Source: Oscillospiraceae bacterium
GTDB lineage: Bacteria; Bacillota; Clostridia; Oscillospirales; Ruminococcaceae
Direction of reading: 5' to 3'
Assembly (NCBI GenBank): GCA_009784625.1
Contig: WRBI01000005.1
Span: forward strand, 1-64,000
DNA length: 64,000 nucleotides
This document shows, one piece after another, positions 8,961-16,123 of the stretch. Made by a program: the position numbers and the translations under genes. Each line of letters begins with the position of its first letter. Within the stretch, counting starts at the first letter, position 1. The notes beneath the pieces were generated by a model. That model was not told where the DNA came from. It saw nothing but the letters and a program-made list of their open reading frames with translations, and ran no database searches.

Positions 8961-9296
8961 GTGAGTAGCTACAGACGCAATCGCGCAAGCAAGCCAGTTG
9001 CGTGTAAGTATTGCGGAAAACTAATCAGATTTTTACCTAATGGAATCCCTGTCAGCCCAGACGGTAAATACTATCGCCCTTCTTGTGGCGGTAGAGAAAC
9101 TTCATATCTCATGTCCAACGGAAAGGAAAACAGCGGGGTGGTAGCCTCGGATGGGATTCTTGGGTATATGAGGCATTCTTGCGCCCCACAAACGCCAACA
9201 AAGCGACCGTGCGTTGTTATAGCCAACGAGAAACATGTGCTCGCCGGCGAACAGATTTCGCTATTCAAAAATAATTATAGGGTGGTAGCATTATGA
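8961..9296 (+). CDS. small zinc-finger-like hypothetical protein
   Basis: GTG start; CKYCGKLI..., element context. Confidence 0.5.
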   Translation: MSSYRRNRASKPVACKYCGKLIRFLPNGIPVSPDGKYYRPSCGGRETSYLMSNGKENSGVVASDGILGYMRHSCAPQTPTKRPCVVIANEKHVLAGEQISLFKNNYRVVAL

Positions 9297-9508
9297 CTTA
9301 CTTCAACACGAAGCAAATTGGCAAGGCATTTGAAAGCTGTTTGGGAGAAAGCCGCAGCTTCGAAAATGACCATTATGGCGCTTCATGTGCCAGGCTAACC
9401 GCAGCGTCAATTTTTTCTGAAGATTCTTTTTTTGATGAATGCTGTCTTTCGTTTGCTGCTAAGAATGGACAGTTTTCCCTTTTTGAAGAGGATGCCGTAC
9501 TCTCATAG
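9293..9508 (+). CDS. small hypothetical protein
   Basis: 71 aa, start overlaps the previous stop; followed by a terminator. Confidence 0.45.
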   Translation: MTYFNTKQIGKAFESCLGESRSFENDHYGASCARLTAASIFSEDSFFDECCLSFAAKNGQFSLFEEDAVLS

Positions 9509-9520
9509 CACTTAATCTGA

Positions 9521-9560
9521 AGCAAGCTCCCTCGTAAAATACGAGAGGGCTTGTTTTTTT
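9521..9560 (+). terminator. Rho-independent terminator
   Basis: AAGCtCCCTCGTAaaaTACGAGAGGGCTTgttttttt. Confidence 0.8.
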
Positions 9561-9640
9561 GTGCTCAAAGTAGCCTGGTTGCAACTCGGCGTACTTTTGA
9601 CTATATATAAGATAGATTCCTATAGAAAGGAGGCGCCGCG

Positions 9641-10486
9641 TTGAAAAGCTCTAAAATTGAGTTTTGTACAGATTCATGGAACCCTGTGACAGGATGCTTG
9701 TACGACTGCCCATACTGTTATGCGAAAAGTATTGCTCACAGATATGGCGGCCACAAAACTCTCGAATACTACATGGCCTTGGAAAGGCCGATTGACACGT
9801 CTGTCTTTCGGGTTCTCGAAACGCCTGTCTTAAACGAACTCAATCGTCAAAAAGAAAGCTACCCGTTTCTGTTTGCGCCGACGTATGAGCGGTATCGGCA
9901 CGATGAGTTTGACAGGGCCGCCCGCAAAGCCCCTGGGAATGTCTTCGTATGCTGTATGGGAGATTTGTTTGGCTCATGGATTGAATCGTGGGTTATTGAG
10001 GAGGTTTTCGAGAGGGTTCTTGGTGCGAAGAAGCACAACTACCTCTTTTTGACAAAAAATCCATCCCGGTATGATGAACTTACTTTTCTCCCTGGCGGAA
10101 TACGTCCTGATAACATGTATTTTGGTGCCACTATCGACTCGCAGGGGATGGCAAAGAGCATTCTGGAAAAGCAGATTGAGCGACTTAATTTCCTTTGCAT
10201 TGAGCCGATTCTCACGGCAGTGGATTTGGGAGAGTTTTTGGACTATTCTCCTGGAAAAATCGAGTGGGTGATTCTTGGCGCTGAGAACGGTAATCGGAAG
10301 GGAAAAGTTGTCCCAAAAACAGCTTGGTTACAGCACGTCTCAACAGTGTGCAAATCGCGTGGCATCCCTTTATTTATGAAAAGAGGGCATACACCAGCCG
10401 GGAAGCTTTCTTTACTCGAAAAGGCACTTGGAGTAGATTTCAGGCAAGAATACCCGGCATCTCTCGCTAAAAACGCACTTGCTTGA
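9641..10486 (+). CDS. DUF5131 / phage Gp37-Gp68 family protein (CX3CX2C, radical-SAM-like)
   Basis: IEFCTDSWNPVTGCLYDCPYCYAKSIAHRYGG, ...NYLFLTKNPSRYDEL..., ...WVILGAENG.... Confidence 0.8.
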   Translation: MKSSKIEFCTDSWNPVTGCLYDCPYCYAKSIAHRYGGHKTLEYYMALERPIDTSVFRVLETPVLNELNRQKESYPFLFAPTYERYRHDEFDRAARKAPGNVFVCCMGDLFGSWIESWVIEEVFERVLGAKKHNYLFLTKNPSRYDELTFLPGGIRPDNMYFGATIDSQGMAKSILEKQIERLNFLCIEPILTAVDLGEFLDYSPGKIEWVILGAENGNRKGKVVPKTAWLQHVSTVCKSRGIPLFMKRGHTPAGKLSLLEKALGVDFRQEYPASLAKNALA

Positions 10487-10583
10487 TTCTTCGCTCGTAC
10501 CTCAGTTAAAATTTTTATACTACCTCACTCTCAAAAGAAAGGAGGGCGCGGCATCCGTAAAGTGGTTGCTGCGCTACTGGCGC

Positions 10584-11534
10584 ATGGAAACCAACAAGCC
10601 TGTTATTATCGCGGTTGACACCGGCAATAAGCTGATTAAAACAGTGAACACCAGTTTTGTGGCCGGGATAGAGCAAATCCCCGAGTCTCTCAAAGCGTTA
10701 TCTAACCCCATGGACACAATTCATTACAATGGAGACGCATATTCCATCGGACTCTCGCGGACATTGTGGGAACGCGACAAAACCAAGAATTCTACTTATC
10801 TCATTCTCACTCTTCTCGCGGTCGCTAAAGAAATAGCGTTTCGGAAGCTGCCGACAGAATTAGACGTCGTTTTGGTTATCGGGCTTCCTCCGGGTCATCT
10901 GCGCGAAGAAACAATCGTTGAAAAGTACCGGAAATACTACCTCAGCAACGGAGGTGAGTATCGCTTTCTTTGCGGTGACAAGAGGCACCGCGTGAAAGTC
11001 AAAGATGTCATCGTGTGTCCTCAGAACTACTCTGCCGTTATGACCCTGAGTGAATCAATTGTAATGTTACCGAGCCTCTATCTTATCGACATCGGTGGCG
11101 GCACGAGCGACACTGTTCACTTCGAGTATTCAAAGTCAGACAATAGGGAAGTTTCTCTTGACTTGGGCGTGATTGTTATGTACTCTGAAGTGACGAAAAA
11201 ATTGGACGCCAAATTTGGCCGTAAAATTTCCGAGACTAAGGTTGACGACATCCTTCTGCGTGGGGACTACACCCATTACGATGCTGAACACATCCAACTC
11301 GTCCACGATGTGGCTGAACAACACATCCGCACGATTTTGGGCAAGCACAAAGATTTAGGGATGGATTTGGCGTCTGCACACGTTGTGTTCCTGGGCGGCG
11401 GGTCGATGTTGCTTAAAAAGCAAATCCAAGCAGTGGCAAGCGAGTTCTGCGGCGGATTGGCTGTTCTGAACGACATTCACGCCAATGCGAAAGGTTATGA
11501 GTTGTTCGCAAGAATTAAGCTCGCAAGTGTTTAA
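10584..11534 (+). CDS. ParM/Alp-type actin-like plasmid segregation ATPase
   Basis: IIAVDTGNKLIKT (phosphate-1), LYLIDIGGGTSDTVHF (phosphate-2), VVFLGGGSMLLKKQI (adenosine). Start uncertain; the ORF is open from 10479. Confidence 0.8.
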   Translation: METNKPVIIAVDTGNKLIKTVNTSFVAGIEQIPESLKALSNPMDTIHYNGDAYSIGLSRTLWERDKTKNSTYLILTLLAVAKEIAFRKLPTELDVVLVIGLPPGHLREETIVEKYRKYYLSNGGEYRFLCGDKRHRVKVKDVIVCPQNYSAVMTLSESIVMLPSLYLIDIGGGTSDTVHFEYSKSDNREVSLDLGVIVMYSEVTKKLDAKFGRKISETKVDDILLRGDYTHYDAEHIQLVHDVAEQHIRTILGKHKDLGMDLASAHVVFLGGGSMLLKKQIQAVASEFCGGLAVLNDIHANAKGYELFARIKLASV

Positions 11535-11551
11535 GTTGGGTGGTGTTCTGC

Positions 11552-12061
11552 GTGAATAAGGCTGCCGAAGCAAAAGATGCCCGCCGCAAAAACTTACACT
11601 TCAAGCCCGAAGGGAAAAGTCCGATTCACGATGCCGCCGTAAGCGTCTTGAATCAGCTCGGCCGCGGCGGAGCAAATGACTTTGTTGCAGCGGCGGTTGT
11701 ATACTTCTCTTACTGTCAGTCTCAAGGCATCATCCCCAACGATTTTTTTGAAGCGTTTGGAGGAGGCTCTTTTCGCCCCACAAAAGTCGTGTTTGTTGGC
11801 GGGCCACCCGGGACGACTCACACACCTTCGCCCCCTGTAAAGCCCACTCTTTATGACAGGAAAGAGGAAATCGAGAGGGGAGATGATGGTGCTCAAATAA
11901 AAACACCTGACAGAAGTGGGAAAAGAAGTGTTGAAGGAGACGTATCGCCTCTTCCAAGCGCGGAGGAGATAACCCCCGATACTGACGACGGATTTATCAT
12001 TGGCACGGCTGAGTCAAGCTTGCCGATGGACCTCATGAAAAAGCTTGTCCATAATTTCTAA
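11552..12061 (+). CDS. ParR-like adaptor candidate
   Basis: Directly downstream of the ParM-like gene; N-terminal HDAAVSVLNQLGRGGANDFVAAAVVYFSY resembles ParR-type ribbon-helix-helix; acidic/disordered C-terminus. Confidence 0.55.
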   Translation: MNKAAEAKDARRKNLHFKPEGKSPIHDAAVSVLNQLGRGGANDFVAAAVVYFSYCQSQGIIPNDFFEAFGGGSFRPTKVVFVGGPPGTTHTPSPPVKPTLYDRKEEIERGDDGAQIKTPDRSGKRSVEGDVSPLPSAEEITPDTDDGFIIGTAESSLPMDLMKKLVHNF

Positions 12062-12062
12062 A

Positions 12063-12092
12063 AAAGAGAGGGGAAAGCACCCCTCTCTTTTC
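12063..12092. terminator. bidirectional terminator between convergent genes
   Basis: aaaaAGAGAGGGGaaagcaCCCCTCTCTttt. Confidence 0.85.
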
Positions 12093-12096
12093 GCTG

Positions 12097-12612
12097 TTAA
12101 AACTTGTTGCAGTAAATATATATGGGTTCAACATCATAGCCTCTTTGCTTTAATGAGAATATCTTGAAATCTAAAAGTGCTTCATCTACATATAGCATCC
12201 GAGCCATTTGCAATAAATCATACTCTTCTGAAGCGAGAAGTTCTAAAATCTCATCATCATCTAAGAGTAGTTCAGAAGCAAATAAATTCGCCTCGTATTC
12301 AAGGGTAGACCGCAACATTGAAAACGGCTTCTTGTCAAAGAACAAATCCTGGTTTCTATGTAGTTGGTCATGCCCAATCTCGTGTGCAATCAAGAACCGA
12401 AGCTCCTCGTCGCTAACTCCGTCTGAAACAACTATATTTCGAGTAGTCCCAACACGGCAATAATATGCATTGAACCGCTCCGACAATTCGTGGCGATGTA
12501 AACATATCCCTGTTCGATTACATAAGAGGATAGGGCTACTCGTATCAAACTCTGTAGTTAGGCCCATCACTAAGGAATGTATTATGTCAGGTGTCCTTGA
12601 ATTGAGTGACAT
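12097..12612 (-). CDS. ImmA/IrrE-type metallopeptidase
   Basis: HExxH in FLIAHEIGHDQLHRN, followed by YEANLFASELLL. Confidence 0.85.
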   Translation of the reverse strand: MSLNSRTPDIIHSLVMGLTTEFDTSSPILLCNRTGICLHRHELSERFNAYYCRVGTTRNIVVSDGVSDEELRFLIAHEIGHDQLHRNQDLFFDKKPFSMLRSTLEYEANLFASELLLDDDEILELLASEEYDLLQMARMLYVDEALLDFKIFSLKQRGYDVEPIYIYCNKF

Positions 12613-12621
12613 ATCAAGATG

Positions 12622-13029
12622 TCACCTCCCTTTTTCTTTGGTGCTCATAAACACCGAAAGTAGTGAACGCTCAAGTGTTTCTTGTGCCGAGTCATCTAAA
12701 GTGCCGCCCTCAAACAAAACGAGGCCGTTCGAGAGTAGCTCCTTAGCTTCATCAACCGCATCGCTGCCATATCTCTTTTCTATTTCTTCAAAAAAGATTT
12801 CCTTCTCTGGCTTCCCTCGAACATCCCGGTCTTCATCCATCGCAAGATAACCAGCACTTACTCCCAGTGATTCCGCCAGCTTATTGTATACTTCTATGGA
12901 TTTGGGCTTTGCCTTCCCTGACTCGTAAGTATAAAGTGTTTTGGTAGTCAAGTCAGTTATACTCGCCAGCCTCTCTCTGCTTATCCCCAATGCTTTCCTT
13001 GCTGCAAGAATTTTCTCTGAAAACTCCAC
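12622..13029 (-). CDS. XRE-family transcriptional repressor (ImmR/cI-like)
   Basis: N-terminal HTH ILAARKALGISRERLASITDLTTKTLYTYESGKAKPKS; next to the ImmA-like gene. Confidence 0.85.
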   Translation of the reverse strand: MEFSEKILAARKALGISRERLASITDLTTKTLYTYESGKAKPKSIEVYNKLAESLGVSAGYLAMDEDRDVRGKPEKEIFFEEIEKRYGSDAVDEAKELLSNGLVLFEGGTLDDSAQETLERSLLSVFMSTKEKGR

Positions 13030-13094
13030 GTTAACACCCTCTCACAATTTCCAATATATTACAAATTACTAGAAAAATATTTTCCATTTAACTA

Positions 13095-13123
13095 TTGACA
13101 AGCTAGTGACCTGGATGTATAAT
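13095..13123 (+). promoter_or_regulatory. perfect consensus sigma70 promoter, rightward
   Basis: TTGACA (13095-13100) - 17 nt - TATAAT (13118-13123). Confidence 0.85.
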
Positions 13124-13177
13124 GGCCGAAACAGGTAGTTGACTACCGGTAGTTGACTACCTGTTTCGGCCATTATA
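13118..13177. repeat. 60-bp near-perfect palindrome between convergent promoters
   Basis: tataatggccgaaacaggtagt-tgactaccggtagttg-actacctgtttcggccattata; 22-bp perfect arms plus central actaccggtagt. Confidence 0.95.
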
Positions 13178-13200
13178 CTTCATGCATCATTATTTGTCAA
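13172..13200 (-). promoter_or_regulatory. perfect consensus sigma70 promoter, leftward (toward the XRE repressor)
   Basis: Reverse strand TTGACA (13200-13195) - 17 nt - TATAAT (13177-13172). Confidence 0.85.
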
Positions 13201-13600
13201 GTTGAATTTCTGCTATTGTGGTTTTGGACACAGCCCTATTAATTAGCGCTTTAATTTCTGTATATGCGTCAAGGTCTTCAGACTGTAAAAGGCGTAATTC
13301 AGAGATGAGCTGACATTCTGCGTTCGTTAGGTAACTGGGTGTGAGTCTTCGAATCATCTCCATTGGTATTTGTTCTTTTAAAGATTGCTTGAAATCTTCG
13401 ACAGATATTCCGAATCCGTCAGCAAGCTTTTCTAAAGTGATATCCTTGGCTGTATGCAACATATCTTGAGAAGCCAGACGGGAAACGTGGTAGTACCCCA
13501 GCGACGGAATCCTCGTTTTAATAAAACTGCTTAAATCTTTGCATCCAACTTGATTGGCAAGGATTCTTACAATGTGAGATTGCCTGCTCGTATTTTTCAT
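13190..13600 (-). CDS. XRE/HTH-like regulator
   Basis: 136 aa; GYYHVSRLASQDMLHTAKDITLEKLADGFGISVEDFKQSL resembles a cI/Cro-type HTH. Confidence 0.55.
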   Translation of the reverse strand: MKNTSRQSHIVRILANQVGCKDLSSFIKTRIPSLGYYHVSRLASQDMLHTAKDITLEKLADGFGISVEDFKQSLKEQIPMEMIRRLTPSYLTNAECQLISELRLLQSEDLDAYTEIKALINRAVSKTTIAEIQLDK

Positions 13601-13615
13601 AGTAAAGCCTCACTT

Positions 13616-13666
13616 TCACTTGTACATGTGATTGTATCACTTTAAGCTTCGAAGTGCAAGATAAAA
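13616..13666 (-). promoter_or_regulatory. leftward promoter with overlapping operator-like dyad
   Basis: Reverse strand TTGCAC-N17-TACAAT; dyad TCACttGTACatGTGA at 13616-13631. Confidence 0.55.
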
Positions 13667-13717
13667 ACGCAAATGCATGTGATTTTTTTAGCTTTAATTG
13701 TGTCTTAGAGCACTTCG

Positions 13718-13746
13718 TTGACATCCTTTGCAAATCCATTTATACT
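13718..13746 (+). promoter_or_regulatory. near-consensus promoter upstream of the large structured RNA candidate
   Basis: TTGACA (13718-13723) - 17 nt - TATACT (13741-13746). Confidence 0.75.
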
Positions 13747-13751
13747 TAATT

Positions 13752-14380
13752 TTAAGCAATATAATAGCCACACTTGCTCTTGAAAGGGAATGTCTCGCTT
13801 GAAATAATCGCAAATGCGATTGCGATTCTAGGCTCGCGCCGTGACTTTGCAGGTGCTAACTTACAGCCCTTGCGCTATATTAGAATCAGAGCTGTGTGTT
13901 GGCGAAAAAAACACATCAAATAATCGCATAGCTAACCTTGATATCTACCTCTGCTTTTAGAGGATGATATATGCCGTCACTAGACGGAAGATGCACATTG
14001 AAAAAGAACCCGGGATGCGGGGAGTATAATCCTGCCAAATGAAACCCCCTTTAAACGTATGTGGCGTCTGTCGCATACGCAGCGAGCGACCATGGGGATT
14101 GCTACGTTGAGCTGAGACCATCGGAGTAACGATGCGAGCCATAGAGAGCTTTCCTAAGCGCGTCAATTCAAGCCCGCGTTTTGCTACGACCTGATAAGGG
14201 GCATAATAATACTTCTGCCTAGAAGCCTGCGGCTTGGGCAGCCTGTCGACGAATAACAGGGTCTCTGGGAATCCGATGAGCGAAAGCGATAAGTCGGCTC
14301 ACAGACATGTGACTGGTGGTTGGCGTCACCTAGCATTTTGGCAAGCCCGCATCCCGGGGTAATGAGATTAAATAGGGTGC
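13752..14380 (+). ncRNA. candidate large ornate structured non-coding RNA (about 600 nt)
   Basis: No credible ORF on either strand; promoter directly upstream; many local helices plus perfect 13-bp long-range pairing 14009-14021 / 14346-14358 (CCCGGGATGCGGG / CCCGCATCCCGGG). Confidence 0.65.
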
Positions 14381-14415
14381 ATCAATCGTTTATTAATTTT
14401 GCTTTTATCATCATT

Positions 14416-14509
14416 TTGGTGATAGATAGGGCGGCGAAGAGAACCGGCAAGAAATGAGAAATCAACCAAACACCGGAGAAAAAACTTCGCCGCCTCATTG
14501 TGTCACCAA
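14416..14509 (+). promoter_or_regulatory. long interrupted stem-loop in the leader of the 352-aa ORF
   Basis: TTGGTGA(14416)/TCACCAA(14503), GGCGGCGAAG(14430)/CTTCGCCGCC(14485), CCGG(14444)/CCGG(14473). Confidence 0.6.
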
Positions 14510-14556
14510 TTGACTCACTAATTGTATCACTTGAACGAAAGGAGGAGATTTTCACC

Positions 14557-15612
14557 GTGGCTACCGCAAGAAGCAAAAACATGGCAGTGCGGATTTCTAA
14601 AGGAATTGAAGAATGCTGCAAACAAATTGTTAAGCAAGCAAAGATTCATGGGTTAGAAGTGTGCTTGGAAAAATCAATGACTTTGATTCCGCTGACCGAT
14701 GCACGGCAAAATAACACAATATACTTGGACAGAGAGGATTTGTATGAAAAAGTGGTTTCCGCACTTGCGCAGGACCTTGTAGTTCCAGGCGGAGTAAGGC
14801 CGCTCATTTTTGTTGTTGAAGATAAGAGCGAGGCACTAGCTCTTTCGGTGTCTCTAAATACAATATCTTTGGCAGCCGGCGCAGCAAAGGGCGCAAAACT
14901 AGGGTCTCCTCTGATTAGAAAGCCGGACGCGGCTTATGTTTGCCAGAAAAGAATCAAGGCATTTCAACATAATAAAGAACAATCGCAAGGAAGCCGCAGC
15001 AATAAAGTCCCACATGAGCTGTCTGCAAAAATGTGTGATGGGGATAACTGCTCAACCGGTGTCCGCTGCGCTTACAAGGAAATGAAAAGAGTACTTAGCA
15101 GTGGTAGGATTACATTCCAGATTTATACCGAGGAGCTTTATATAAAAGCACTGAGGACAAAATTGATTCCGTTACGGGCTATTGTTTTTGGCGCAGAACC
15201 AGAAACAACATTATTTCGCCGACATGTATTACTGTCACTCCAGGAAACAGACTTTCTTAACTATTCAAGGTTCAGCTATAGCTTTTGCGGAGGAAACAAT
15301 AAATACAAGAAAGCAAAAAAGCTTGCCTTGCGGTTTGAAAGTGTATCTCGGGCGCTGTTCGACAACTTATACTCCTCGAAAGTAGACCAACCCAACGCCG
15401 CATTGTCGCTCGTAGAACTCCTGACCCTTGCAAAGAATATAAACGAAAGCACCGATGGAAAGCTCTTGAATCAATATGCTTGGCAGACGCTTCACAAAAA
15501 ACTCTTAGCGTCAATTCCAAGAATACTTGAGTATGATACCCCTTTTGGCAATATCGACGTTGATAAGAGCCGTAGAGTTGTTGTTCTTCATATCAAAGCA
15601 CCGATAAATTAA
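14557..15612 (+). CDS. hypothetical protein of the mobile element
   Basis: GTG start with AAAGGAGGAG; no family recognised. Confidence 0.6.
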   Translation: MATARSKNMAVRISKGIEECCKQIVKQAKIHGLEVCLEKSMTLIPLTDARQNNTIYLDREDLYEKVVSALAQDLVVPGGVRPLIFVVEDKSEALALSVSLNTISLAAGAAKGAKLGSPLIRKPDAAYVCQKRIKAFQHNKEQSQGSRSNKVPHELSAKMCDGDNCSTGVRCAYKEMKRVLSSGRITFQIYTEELYIKALRTKLIPLRAIVFGAEPETTLFRRHVLLSLQETDFLNYSRFSYSFCGGNNKYKKAKKLALRFESVSRALFDNLYSSKVDQPNAALSLVELLTLAKNINESTDGKLLNQYAWQTLHKKLLASIPRILEYDTPFGNIDVDKSRRVVVLHIKAPIN

Positions 15613-15737
15613 CTTCGGTTTGCTTTGCTCAATCTAAAAAACATTTTTTCTAACGAAGATGTCATGAAAGGGCGGTTCGGGCATGAGGAGAGCAGGGATT
15701 CTATAGCGCTGTATGCAAATGAAATTCGCTGGAAAAT

Positions 15738-15770
15738 TGAAAGCAGTCTCTTCGGAGGCTGTTTTTAATT
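15738..15770 (+). terminator. Rho-independent terminator
   Basis: AGCAGTCTCTTCGGAGGCTGTTTTT. Confidence 0.7.
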
Positions 15771-15913
15771 TTGAAAATAATCATTGGCTAAGCCATAAAA
15801 ATGCGATATAATCTATAATGCGTGCAATGCAATATTGTAGAACGGAATAAAGCTGAAAGGAGATTGTTCTGCATTACGAATATGGCTGCCTTGATATGAA
15901 ATGAGGTTAAAAC

Positions 15914-16105
15914 ATGAGCATCAATCAAGTTGAGTCTAAAAAGTTAGTATATACGGTCAAAGAGGTTTCTGAGATGTTAGGGTTGAGCTTGCGTTCGACC
16001 TACAATCTTTGCAATGACCAAAAGGATTTCAAAGTGCTCCGGTTAGGCGAAAAATCTATCCGAGTTAACAAGGAATCTTTTGATAACTGGTTTTTAGGCT
16101 TATAA
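15914..16105 (+). CDS. excisionase / helix-turn-helix DNA-binding protein
   Basis: 63 aa, LVYTVKEVSEMLGLSLRSTYNLCND...LRLGEKSIRVNKESFDNWF, upstream of integrase. Confidence 0.8.
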   Translation: MSINQVESKKLVYTVKEVSEMLGLSLRSTYNLCNDQKDFKVLRLGEKSIRVNKESFDNWFLGL

Positions 16106-16123
16106 CTGAACGGAGGAATCATT

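Noticed and set aside
13957-14166. 69-aa minus-strand ORF within the structured RNA interval
   Set aside because: No RBS; interval is better explained by RNA helices and the upstream plus-strand promoter.
13752-14380. Interpretation as tmRNA, RNase P or group II intron
   Set aside because: No recognisable tag peptide/tRNA-like ends, RNase P core or domain V motif by eye; still needs an Rfam scan.
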